Shown here: positions 23,862-31,659 of the stretch, piece after piece
Numbering within the stretch: position 1 is the first letter of the stretch
How the letters are laid out: every line of letters starts with the position of its first letter
Notes under the pieces: generated by a model
What the model saw: the letters and a program-made list of their open reading frames with translations, nothing else
Databases searched by the model: none
Told to the model about the DNA's origin: nothing
From: an uncultured Clostridia bacterium
GTDB taxonomy: Bacteria > Bacillota > Clostridia > Oscillospirales > Acutalibacteraceae
Reading direction: 5' to 3'
DNA length: 32,014 nucleotides
NCBI GenBank assembly: GCA_947369085.1
Contig: CANBJR010000027.1
Location: forward strand, 1 to 32,014
Made by a program: the position numbers and the translations under genes

Positions 23862-24986
23862 TTACGCCGCCTTTCTAAATTTTTTAGTTTTGATAACTTC
23901 CCGATAATATCGGTCTGCATCCTCTTGAATTGGTGTAATATACTTCTTTTGCAAGCGGTAACTGTCGCAATGGTTCAACCATCCTTTATAGGAATTTACT
24001 GAACACCATTCCGAATAGTTCATCAACTGCCCGCTTTCTGTTTTCTTCCTGATATACACCATTTTCTTCTTGAAATTGGTGCAAGTGCTTTTGCGAAGCA
24101 ATGTATAATTCAGGAAGGTTCGATAACCGACAAAATCAACACCCCGCACATAGGAAGGGAACACTTGCCAATTCCCTTTGATAGTCAACCGCAATTCCCG
24201 CATGAAATACACATCCATTTCCCTTTTCAGGGCGTGAAGTTCTTCCTTGCTGCTGCCGAAAATCACAATATCATCCATATAGCGGAAGTAATGCTTTACC
24301 CGCTTTTCTTCCTTGATCCAATGATCGAACCCTGAAAGATAGAAGTTTCCGCAATATTGGGAAAGGTAATTCCCGATTGGTATTCCGGTTTCGGTGTCTA
24401 TATCTTCATCCAGTAACCAAATATCACGCATATCTTCAATTTTAGCGGTGCAAATGCTATCTATGATTTCATCCAACAACCAAAGCAATTCAGCATCTTT
24501 GAAAAGCCTTCTAAACTTTGCTTTCAAAATACCGTGATTTATGGAAGGGTAATAATGCCTTACATCCAGCTTCAAGCAATATTGACAATTCGGAACATCC
24601 TTCCACATTGCTTCTTGAACATCATGCAATGCGGCGTGAATTCCTCTTTCCGGTATCGCTGAATAGGTGTTCTTTGTCATGTACCGCAATAAATACGGTT
24701 CAATCACTTGTAGAATTGCCCATTGACAAATTCGATCCGGGAAGTATGGCAATTTGAAAATTTCCCGTTCTTTTCCGCTGTCATGCTTGATAAACTTTTC
24801 ATAGGGTGAAGTTTGGTAGGTGTGATTGATAAGCATTTCTTGAAGCCTTTTCAAATAGGTTTCAACATCTGCATCAACTTCCCTTACTTCCTGATACCAT
24901 CCTTTACCCTTCCTTGCGTTTTGGTGTGCTTTGCGTAGGTTATCCATAGAATAAATCTGTTCATATAGATTCCCGTATCGCTTCAT
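23862..24986 (-). CDS. DGR reverse transcriptase
   Basis: 374 residues from ATG 24986, chosen because MKRYGNLYEQIYSMDNL is the usual DGR RT beginning; a TTG frame reaches 25049 but starts inside a hairpin. Motifs: 'SAIPERGIHAAL' (about 109-120), LDVRHYYPSI with catalytic Asp141, GIPIGNYLSQ (201-210), YMDD (236-239), and 'VDFVGYRTF' further on. The Gxxx-SQ form, in place of QGxxxSP of group II introns, marks the DGR class. No maturase or endonuclease domain follows. It copies the adjacent template repeat RNA with errors at adenine to diversify the fibre gene. Confidence 0.95.
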   Translation of the reverse strand: MKRYGNLYEQIYSMDNLRKAHQNARKGKGWYQEVREVDADVETYLKRLQEMLINHTYQTSPYEKFIKHDSGKEREIFKLPYFPDRICQWAILQVIEPYLLRYMTKNTYSAIPERGIHAALHDVQEAMWKDVPNCQYCLKLDVRHYYPSINHGILKAKFRRLFKDAELLWLLDEIIDSICTAKIEDMRDIWLLDEDIDTETGIPIGNYLSQYCGNFYLSGFDHWIKEEKRVKHYFRYMDDIVIFGSSKEELHALKREMDVYFMRELRLTIKGNWQVFPSYVRGVDFVGYRTFLNYTLLRKSTCTNFKKKMVYIRKKTESGQLMNYSEWCSVNSYKGWLNHCDSYRLQKKYITPIQEDADRYYREVIKTKKFRKAA

Positions 24987-25029
24987 TGTTGAATGTTCCT
25001 TTTGTATGCACATCAGCCGAATCTTCAAT

Positions 25030-25175
25030 CTTTGAAAGTTAATTTTCAAAGCCTACCAACACGACCAAATTTTATTTTTAACTTCCCCCTTTCGGGGGCT
25101 GTCTGTTCTGCCTGTGGCACGGTCTTTCAGGAATACAGATTTATATTGAAACAGCCGGGGAATTTTCCCCGGCTG
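25030..25175 (-). ncRNA. Structured spacer of the template-repeat RNA (three stem-loops)
   Basis: Between template repeat and RT on the minus strand lie an 11-bp perfect stem (25152-25162 with 25165-25175), a 5-bp C/G stem closing a GAAA tetraloop (25085-25089 with 25094-25098), and an 8-bp stem (25030-25037 with 25044-25051). The first begins 8 bases after the repeat. In the Bordetella phage DGR the spacer after TR folds and is needed for cDNA priming, so a similar role is inferred. The first stem could also act as a terminator, but it lacks a long T-run. Confidence 0.55.
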
Positions 25176-25182
25176 AATCGTG

Positions 25183-25303
25183 CATTTACTAACTGCCTGC
25201 TGATATTCCAATTACGATTAGAAGTAGCATTATTCAGATTCCAATAGAAAGTACCTGCATTAGAACTGTTATTACAATAGCTGCCTAATTTAGTAACCTT
25301 TTT
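25183..25303 (-). repeat. DGR template repeat (TR)
   Basis: Aligns without gaps to 25430-25550 at a constant offset of 247. By hand count 89 of 121 positions are identical. Of 32 mismatches, 30 are at TR adenines on the coding (minus) strand: 23 A-to-G, 6 A-to-T, 1 A-to-C. Two are not (25220 and 25259, both T-to-G on the coding strand). Read in the frame of the fibre gene, TR would encode ten AAY (Asn) codons at the positions that vary. TR is noncoding and lies 101 bases after the fibre stop codon. Confidence 0.95.
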
Positions 25304-25403
25304 CATGGTTTCTATTTTGTTCTGCTATTCTGTCATTGGATTGTAAACAACAAAACTCCCTGAACTACCGCATATATTCAATTTTTCAAACCTTGTTCAA
25401 TGG

Positions 25404-27161
25404 TTACGCCGCTTCTTTTTTGGAAGGTACATACACCAACCGCCCGCCGACACTCCAACTACGAAACGAAGCAGCACCATACAGACCCCAATAGAAAGCA
25501 CCCGCCTTAGAACCGTAATGACAACAGCCGCCTAACTTAGCAACCCTCCAGCCGGGATTGTTGTTCCAAGCGTAGTCACCAACCGGAAGGGCATCACTAC
25601 CGCTATATTCAACCGCAATGAACAGCCAATCAAATTCTTCACTGTACCCAAAAGCGGAAACATAGCCGCTGCCCTGAATCGGATGAATACCCGTGTTCTT
25701 ATAAGGGCTTGCTTTGGAATTGTCAGCAAAGCCATGATCCGCAACATGAAGTGTTCCGGCTTGCCCGCTTTCAAATGGATCGGGGTTTTCCTCGTTCATA
25801 CCGTCAACCCAAGTCCAAATGTTACCCCAAAAGTTTTCTTCCCCACGGTAGGAAATAATCTGAATACCGTTTGCATTGGTAACAGCACCGGAAGCGTTAC
25901 CCAAAGAAACGGTTGCCCCGGTGTACTGAATATTCGCCGCACTTGAACCCTGATCTGTGTTTCCCCTTCCAATAGCGGTTTGCATATTGAAAGAAGCATA
26001 TTCAATCAGCATTAAAAGCTGTGAAGCGGCTGCTGTGGCTGCATACGCCTGTTCCCAACCTGAACCCCTCTTTCTCGCAAGCAAGCGGGTGTTCGCCCTT
26101 GTCAAATTCTGTGTATCGCCGCCAGCGGGCTTTGTTCCGGCAATGCTGGAAAGTTTATCCGCTGCGAAGTCTGCCACCTGTGCATTATCCAAAATATAGG
26201 CGTTTGCGGAACTGTCAAACAGCGAACCTTCAAAGGCTGCAAGGTAAATGTAAGGGTTCACATTCCCGTTTTCCACAAAAGCCGGGTGAACCTTGAAGCC
26301 GGGTTTCAGGGTGTCCGAAACATAGTAGCGGGCTTTGCGGATTTTCATTCCCTTCACGCCTTTTTCAAGCACCATAGGAACAACCTTGTAATAAAATTTA
26401 GGCTGTTCAACCATCACCTGAACAGGCGTTCCGGCTGCGTTCTTTCCCGTTGTGGTATAGCCCGAATCGCCATAATAGGCGGTTACTGTGCCATCATCCG
26501 CAACATTGCAGCGTTTACGCCCGCCAAAGGCATTGATTGAATCAAACGCTGCCCCCGGTGTACGATTTACCGCACCGGAAAGGCGGGTAAATTTCTTGTT
26601 TACAAAGTCCACTTCCACGCCGAAAATATCTTCATCAGAATACCCAATGAAGGCTTCAAGGTCTGCAATCTGTTTCTGCAAATCCTGAATATCCCCGATT
26701 GTAGCAACCGCCGCCTGATCCACTTCAAGGGAAACATTTTCAGCGTTTCCAACTGTGGTTACAAGCTGCACATACGCACCGGAAACAGTGATCCCGTTAT
26801 ATGCGGGCATATAACAATTCCCGGAAGTTTCCCTTGTTACCGCATAGAGAATTTCCCCATCATCAGGATCAACCGCATACAAGCCCAACGCCTTCATGTA
26901 ATACCCCGCTGTCAGTTCGGTATTGGTGAAGGCGGCTTCAACCTTGATTGCAACCCCATTTGTGCGGGTTATTTTGGAAATCAGGCTTGTTTGCTTCACA
27001 TTGGAAAGGGAAATCAGCCCTTCAAGCTGTGCATCCGTGTATGCCGTGCTGGAAGCTGATACTTTGGTAAATTCAACGCTTCCTTCCCCGGCGATCATCT
27101 TTGCAAGTAACGCTTGCCCTTTGTTGGTGATAACCAACTTTGAAAATTCTGCCATAATCAT
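25404..27161 (-). CDS. DGR-diversified tail fibre with C-type-lectin-like C-terminus
   Basis: 585 residues; the ATG at 27161 or the one at 27155 may start, both near AAAGGA. N-terminal 1-160 is a phage fibre attachment domain (EFSKLVITNKGQALLAKMIAG...AGYYMKALGLYA), then a short helix 155-170. From about 200 a formylglycine-generating-enzyme/C-lectin-type domain follows, with 'SGWEQAYAATAAASQLLMLIEYASF', 'GEENFWGNIWTWVDG' and the end 'LPVGDYAWNNNPGW'. Residues about 537-578 are the variable repeat, including the framework AGAFYWGL and GGRLVYV typical of DGR targets. It binds the host surface; the varied residues are expected on the exposed binding face. Confidence 0.93.
   Translation of the reverse strand: MIMAEFSKLVITNKGQALLAKMIAGEGSVEFTKVSASSTAYTDAQLEGLISLSNVKQTSLISKITRTNGVAIKVEAAFTNTELTAGYYMKALGLYAVDPDDGEILYAVTRETSGNCYMPAYNGITVSGAYVQLVTTVGNAENVSLEVDQAAVATIGDIQDLQKQIADLEAFIGYSDEDIFGVEVDFVNKKFTRLSGAVNRTPGAAFDSINAFGGRKRCNVADDGTVTAYYGDSGYTTTGKNAAGTPVQVMVEQPKFYYKVVPMVLEKGVKGMKIRKARYYVSDTLKPGFKVHPAFVENGNVNPYIYLAAFEGSLFDSSANAYILDNAQVADFAADKLSSIAGTKPAGGDTQNLTRANTRLLARKRGSGWEQAYAATAAASQLLMLIEYASFNMQTAIGRGNTDQGSSAANIQYTGATVSLGNASGAVTNANGIQIISYRGEENFWGNIWTWVDGMNEENPDPFESGQAGTLHVADHGFADNSKASPYKNTGIHPIQGSGYVSAFGYSEEFDWLFIAVEYSGSDALPVGDYAWNNNPGWRVAKLGGCCHYGSKAGAFYWGLYGAASFRSWSVGGRLVYVPSKKEAA
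25430..25550 (-). repeat. DGR variable repeat (VR) in the fibre gene
   Basis: Matches the template repeat at 25183-25303 with adenine-specific changes. Covers fibre codons 537-578. The ten TR Asn codons have become H548, Y549, K552, G559, Y561, G562, F566, S568, S570 and Y577. Framework codons with no TR adenine in a first or second position (such as Cys547, Phe556, Trp558) are unchanged. VR ends about 26 bases before the stop codon. Confidence 0.95.
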
Positions 27162-27172
27162 TCAATCCTTTC

Positions 27173-27961
27173 TTATTGTTTTATTTCAATGAATTCAGAA
27201 GCAACCACGCCTGAACCAACTGAATTTTCGCCGCTTATGTTGAACTGTTCATTGAAATCATTGGTTATAACAACGGAAACGGAATTGACCGCCCCGCCGC
27301 CATGTAACGCCGAACCGCTAACAGCAATACTTTCTTTGCTGTCATTGGTTACAAAATAATGGGCTGTGTGTACTGTACCGCCGCCGAAAATTGCCCCGTT
27401 GCTGATTGTGTGCTTTGTCTGTTCGTCATTAGTTATAAAAAAGTGTTCTACTGAACACACACCCCCGGCAATGAAAGCAAAGCCCGCTGCACCACAAGGA
27501 ATTTCATTTAAGGAAATCACAATCATATTGCACGGGATCATGCTGTCAATTATGCGTTCCAATTCTTCAACCTGTCCGAACAGTTCAAGGTTTGTCAGGA
27601 TTTCAACCTTGTATTTCTCATATTCCTTTGTAACCGTGAAATCAGAATCCCCACACAAGGCAATCAGCTTTGCAAGAAAGGATTTCATTGTGTAGGGGAT
27701 AGTATTAAACCACCGGGCTTGAACTCTCGCACGGCGGCTTTCAAGGGTATCTTCTTTTGACGGTAAAATGTTCAAGATTTTTTCAAACCTTGAAATACCG
27801 TATTCGTCAGCCGTTTCAATGAATTCATTGTAAAGAACCCTTTCAGCGGCGTTCCACACAAGCACAAATTCAGGGTTTTCCGCTTCTAAAGTAACGGCAA
27901 TTTCCTTAAACTCTGCTAAAAATGGGGGTAGGTAGGAAACAAGGTCAACTTCTCTTGTCAT
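27173..27961 (-). CDS. Tail protein, YmfQ/DUF2313-like, with C-terminal 28-residue repeats
   Basis: 262 residues. Residues 1-155 follow the YmfQ/XkdU pattern ('YLPPFLAEFKEIAVTLEAENPEF', 'IETADEYGISRFEKILNILPSKEDTLESRRARVQARW', 'ELERIIDSMIPCNMIV'). From about 166 to 248 there are three copies of a 28-residue unit. Each has GG near the start and TND at 177-179, 205-207 and 233-235, followed by a half copy. The repeats are β-rich and probably carry the next fibre. It overlaps baseplate J by an ATGA junction and precedes the fibre gene. Confidence 0.85.
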   Translation of the reverse strand: MTREVDLVSYLPPFLAEFKEIAVTLEAENPEFVLVWNAAERVLYNEFIETADEYGISRFEKILNILPSKEDTLESRRARVQARWFNTIPYTMKSFLAKLIALCGDSDFTVTKEYEKYKVEILTNLELFGQVEELERIIDSMIPCNMIVISLNEIPCGAAGFAFIAGGVCSVEHFFITNDEQTKHTISNGAIFGGGTVHTAHYFVTNDSKESIAVSGSALHGGGAVNSVSVVITNDFNEQFNISGENSVGSGVVASEFIEIKQ

Positions 27962-29154
27962 GCACTCGCACCCCCAAACACCGGAACTTCAAATTTCCCC
28001 AAAGTCAGGTTATCAGAAGCCCCGTTTATTTTGGTGTTGCCAATATCCACAATGCCCTTGATACTCAAAAGACGGGTTTCAATTTGACTGATACGAACCA
28101 CCAAATAGGGATTGTCAGCCCACGATTTACGAAGTTCAAGCAAATAGTTTGAAATTACATCATTGATTGAACTTTGAAGGTTCGACCAGCCATAGCCCAC
28201 ATCAAAGACAATGTTTGTTTTGACGGTTACAGTTTTTGTTTCTGCACTTTCAACCTTCACAATATGCCCGATAGGTGCAACCCCGTAACCTTCCCCGGCG
28301 TATTCGTCAGGATCAATAGTTTGCTGCACCGTTTTAATCAGGGTATCGGAAGCAACCCCAAAATCAGAATTCAGGATTGTTAAAAGCACCGTTCCCCCGG
28401 TTGTCAGCTTCCGGTTCAGGGCTGCATCATATACGGTTTCAAGCCATGCGGCAACTTCCCCGGTCAATGTTGATTTAATTGTGTTGAACCACGCTTGAAC
28501 TGCTGCGGAAGGTATCATTTCAGCGGGGCGAAGGTCATTGTTCCAAACCCTTGTTACTTTCGTGCTGCCAACGCCCGGAATAGCGTTTGTTTTTTCAAGG
28601 TAATCACGAACATTGCCCCCAAAGGATTTTTCATTGAAGCTGCCAAAATAACGGGTTCGCAAATCTTCCGTTTCTTCTTCATCCTCACCTGGAATAAGAA
28701 TTTCTGTAAGTTCAGCCGTTTCAAGCCCTTCAATGTAATCAATGGGAATCATTGTTCCCATCTGCTGATTTCCTACAATTCCGGGGGTTTCGCATTTTAC
28801 TTGATATTCCCCATCTGCAATTTTTTCAGTTACAATGAAATTCATTGAACCGATATTGAACCGCTGTCCGGTAACATCAATGTTTGCCGGGGTGAACTCG
28901 CCCTTCAAAACAGCATAGGTTGCTTCATAAGGGGTAATTCCTCTTTCTTTGCAACGCCTGATAAGAAATTCCCTTGAAGCACTATCACCGTATGCTTCCG
29001 CAATCAGGGTGTTCAGTTCAACATAAAGAATTTCCAATTCAAGGGCTGTGGGGGAATGGGTGTCAAAGATAACCGAACCTTCCCGCTTGTCGAATTTATC
29101 AGATACCCGTGAAAGCATCCGTTCAAGAATTTCATTATAGGTTACATCATACAT
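27958..29154 (-). CDS. Baseplate J-like protein (XkdT)
   Basis: 398 residues. Starts MYDVTYNEILERML. Patterns 'GDSASREFLIRRCKERGITPYEATYAVLKGEF', 'GEDEETEDLRTRYFGSFNEKSFGGNVRDYLEKTNAIPGVG' and C-terminal 'DVGYGWSNLQSSINDVISNYLLELRKSW' are those of Baseplate_J. It forms the wedge of the contractile baseplate. Starts at an ATG that shares bases with the DUF2634 stop. Confidence 0.93.
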   Translation of the reverse strand: MYDVTYNEILERMLSRVSDKFDKREGSVIFDTHSPTALELEILYVELNTLIAEAYGDSASREFLIRRCKERGITPYEATYAVLKGEFTPANIDVTGQRFNIGSMNFIVTEKIADGEYQVKCETPGIVGNQQMGTMIPIDYIEGLETAELTEILIPGEDEEETEDLRTRYFGSFNEKSFGGNVRDYLEKTNAIPGVGSTKVTRVWNNDLRPAEMIPSAAVQAWFNTIKSTLTGEVAAWLETVYDAALNRKLTTGGTVLLTILNSDFGVASDTLIKTVQQTIDPDEYAGEGYGVAPIGHIVKVESAETKTVTVKTNIVFDVGYGWSNLQSSINDVISNYLLELRKSWADNPYLVVRISQIETRLLSIKGIVDIGNTKINGASDNLTLGKFEVPVFGGASA

Positions 29155-29558
29155 TAAAAGTTCACCACCTTTTCAGCAACCACATCACCGAAAACGGTGT
29201 GTGCGGTAAAAGTTACAAGGATTTCACCCTTTTTTGAAATGTTAAATTCAAAATTATCAACGCTTTTGATTCTATCATCCCAAGTCAGGGCTTCCGTGAT
29301 CCGGCGTTCAAGTTCAGGGCAAACATAGGAAACGGGTTCGCCATATAAATCAAGCAATTCAATCCCATAGTTCCACGAATACATCACATATTGGTAACGC
29401 TCTGTGTTCAGGATTTTATATATTGCCTGTTTCATTGCTTCCTGATAGTCTGTATAGCCCCGTACAAGTTCGCTTGCAAGGTTCATTTTGTAGGTATGGG
29501 TTGGTTGTTCCTCAATCTCGAAATCCTGTTCAAGAAAGGCTGTGGTTGAAGGTATCAT
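29154..29558 (-). CDS. DUF2634 baseplate protein (XkdS, gp25-like)
   Basis: 134 residues. 'PTHTYKMNLASELVRGYTDYQEAMKQAIYKILNTERYQYVMYSWNYGIEL' and 'ERRITEALTWDDRIKSVDNFEF' are the DUF2634 pattern. Links hub and wedge. Overlaps DUF2577 by four bases. Confidence 0.88.
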   Translation of the reverse strand: MIPSTTAFLEQDFEIEEQPTHTYKMNLASELVRGYTDYQEAMKQAIYKILNTERYQYVMYSWNYGIELLDLYGEPVSYVCPELERRITEALTWDDRIKSVDNFEFNISKKGEILVTFTAHTVFGDVVAEKVVNF

Positions 29559-29959
29559 CCGATTCTATCCACCACAATATATTTTTGCCCGCCCTGCTGC
29601 CTTAAAAGGATAACTTCATCACCGACAACCAACCCATTATGAACGGTGACTTGAATTTTACCCATAGCGTGAACATGGGAAGGGCTAACCGGAAGTGTTG
29701 AAACATTCGGCGGTGTTCCTACATAGTAATAATTCTGAATGTTTCCCCCGGTTATATAGGTTTTATGATCCGTAACATTCCGGCAAAGAACAAGCTGCCC
29801 TTCACCCAATGGCAATTTCTGTTCCACAAGGATTTTCAAGGGGGAAGTGCTTGTTACCTTTCCAAAACAAACTTGAACAGGTTTTGAAGCGTCAACCGCA
29901 TCTAACGCCGCCCGTTTTATGGTTTTTAATAATTCAACTGCATCAGGCAATAAATTCAC
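29555..29959 (-). CDS. DUF2577 baseplate protein (XkdR, spike-like)
   Basis: Up to 134 residues. The frame can begin at GTG 29959, which lies inside GAGGGGGTG, or at TTG 29950 with that element as ribosome binding site; the latter is more likely. 'LKTIKRAALDAVDASKPVQVCFGKVTSTSPLKILVEQKLPL' and 'GDEVILLRQQGGQKYIVVDRI' are typical of DUF2577, an OB-fold-like tip protein. Confidence 0.88.
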   Translation of the reverse strand: MNLLPDAVELLKTIKRAALDAVDASKPVQVCFGKVTSTSPLKILVEQKLPLGEGQLVLCRNVTDHKTYITGGNIQNYYYVGTPPNVSTLPVSPSHVHAMGKIQVTVHNGLVVGDEVILLRQQGGQKYIVVDRIG

Positions 29960-30920
29960 CCCCTCGAAGTGTTAAATCCATGAAATGTTCATCCAACTTG
30001 AAAGTGTGCTTCACCTTTTCAACCAGCATGAAGTTTTTCAAATTCATATCGCCCAAAGCAAGGTTTATTACAACCATGCTTCCGGCTCTTACCCGTGTAT
30101 CGCCCAAAGCGTTCACGATTTTCAGGTTTCTTGTTTTGCTGTTGTATAGCTTCAACAGGGCATCCGCTTTTGCTTGCCCGTTTTCGCCCTTTTGCAGCGT
30201 GTCAAAATACTGCAATACACCCCATGCGTTCATGTGGCTTGAATCCTGTGCAATGTAAACTTCCCGCTTTCCGGTTTCCTCATTGTCATAGGTCAACTTC
30301 ACTTTGTTGTAGGTGTCGTTGTCAATGCTGGAAGTGTATTCAAAATTTTCCCCGGTTTCTTCATCAATCATCAGGTATGCCCCCGGTTCGCCAACATACA
30401 TTGAAGAAAGGCTTTTCAATGTCAGCTTGCCGAAATCATCATACAAAACAAACATTTCCTTGCTGTTCTGCAATGTCAAATCAAGGGCATTTTCTATCAT
30501 ATCAAATAGGGAAGTGTTATCTTCCACCCGTGAAGCAATCACAAACCCGGTATCTTCCAAAGTTCCGGTGTTCAAAGAAAAATCCGCTGCAATCATCTGA
30601 ATAAACTGCGAAGCGGTTTTGTTCTCATAAACATAGGTATCTTTGTTGTTCAAATACCTTAATTGATCGTAAGCTGTTACTTCTATAATCTGATCTTTAT
30701 CCCGCTTTTTCGTGAACACAAACCCAAAGAAAACGGGTTTCCCATCCACTTTCAGGCGAACCGCCGCCCCTTCCTGAAAATTGATAACGGAATCTTTCAC
30801 AAGTTTGAAGGTCAGCTTGCCGGGGGTGCTTCTTCTTTCTGTACTCCATTCAATACCTCCTTCCACAACCGGGATATATGCCTTTGTGCCGGAAGGATCG
30901 GAAATCAAAAGTTCTACATT
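29943..30920 (-). CDS. Tail hub protein (XkdQ/YqbQ-like)
   Basis: 325 residues from a TTG at 30920, set by AAGGGGGG just upstream; the ATG frame from 30956 would begin within the previous gene. 'NVELLISDPSGTKAYIPVVEGGIEWSTERRSTPGKLTFKLV', 'FFGFVFTKKRDKDQIIEVTAYDQLRYLNNKDTY' and 'SLFDMIENALDLTL' are the XkdQ pattern. Forms the hub ring under the tail tube. Confidence 0.9.
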   Translation of the reverse strand, partial: NVELLISDPSGTKAYIPVVEGGIEWSTERRSTPGKLTFKLVKDSVINFQEGAAVRLKVDGKPVFFGFVFTKKRDKDQIIEVTAYDQLRYLNNKDTYVYENKTASQFIQMIAADFSLNTGTLEDTGFVIASRVEDNTSLFDMIENALDLTLQNSKEMFVLYDDFGKLTLKSLSSMYVGEPGAYLMIDEETGENFEYTSSIDNDTYNKVKLTYDNEETGKREVYIAQDSSHMNAWGVLQYFDTLQKGENGQAKADALLKLYNSKTRNLKIVNALGDTRVRAGSMVVINLALGDMNLKNFMLVEKVKHTFKLDEHFMDLTLRGGEFIA

Positions 30921-30936
30921 CAAAGCCGCACCCCCC

Positions 30937-31659
30937 TTAATCAAATGTTCCATCATCTACCCACCCATACACATTTGAACCGGAATCAATGTGTATCAAA
31001 TGCCACGGGTGGGCTTTTCCTGAACCGTTTGCAATCGTGATTTTCGCCTTTCCCGCCCTTGCGGAATAGCCCTTTGCCCCCGGATAGGAACTATAAAAGT
31101 GTGTGCCGCCGTGAAAATTCACTATATCACCCACACCATAACTTTTCTTTGCCGGGGGATCAGCCGCCCTTTGCTTTTCAACCTTTGCTTTTGGTTTGGA
31201 AGCGGCGATTTTGATATTTACGGTTTTTGTGCCATAGTCCCGGTATTGTTTCAACTTGATTTTTACCATCAAATCAAAACCGTTTTTCGCCTGTTCGGTG
31301 ATTTTGTAATCTTCCAATGATACCTTCATGTTGGTTGAAAACAGAACCTTCCCATTCGGCATTGTCCGGGAAACGATAAATTGAAATGGCTTCTTATCCG
31401 CTTTCAAACTTTCAAAGTAATCAAGAAAATAAGAAGCCCCTTTGAACCCTGATTTATAGGTTGCAAACGGATATTTCACTTGTGGGATTCTACACTCAAA
31501 TTCAATATCCGTCAATTCAGGGGTTTTCAAAATGTTTATTTCCCCCTCATTTATCAGGGTTAGTGTGTCATTTGCGTTATTGATTTTCACTTGCAGCTTT
31601 TCAGGGGCGATTGGTAACAAGCATTTTTTCAGGTAGAAATCATATCCGCTTTTACTCAT
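30937..31659 (-). CDS. XkdP-like tail protein with SH3-like C-terminus
   Basis: 240 residues. Begins at an ATG sharing a base with the tape measure stop (TAATG). N-terminal 1-150 matches the XkdP tail-assembly domain ('FYLKKCLLPIAPEKLQVKINN', 'MKVSLEDYKITEQAKNGFDLMVKIKLKQYRDYG'). After a Lys/Ala linker, about 180-240 is an SH3-like peptidoglycan-binding module ('YGVGDIVNFHGGTHFYSS...HLIHIDSGSNVYGWV') where LysM is usual. Confidence 0.85.
   Translation of the reverse strand: MSKSGYDFYLKKCLLPIAPEKLQVKINNANDTLTLINEGEINILKTPELTDIEFECRIPQVKYPFATYKSGFKGASYFLDYFESLKADKKPFQFIVSRTMPNGKVLFSTNMKVSLEDYKITEQAKNGFDLMVKIKLKQYRDYGTKTVNIKIAASKPKAKVEKQRAADPPAKKSYGVGDIVNFHGGTHFYSSYPGAKGYSARAGKAKITIANGSGKAHPWHLIHIDSGSNVYGWVDDGTFD

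Noticed and set aside
23862..25049. Reverse transcriptase as a group II intron or retron protein
   Set aside because: No maturase or endonuclease domain, the fourth motif is of the SQ type, and a template/variable repeat pair lies next to it, so DGR is the right class.
25152..25175. 11-bp stem after TR as a simple terminator
   Set aside because: It is followed only by TTTC on the minus strand and sits between TR and RT, where a structural spacer is expected. Partial termination is not excluded.
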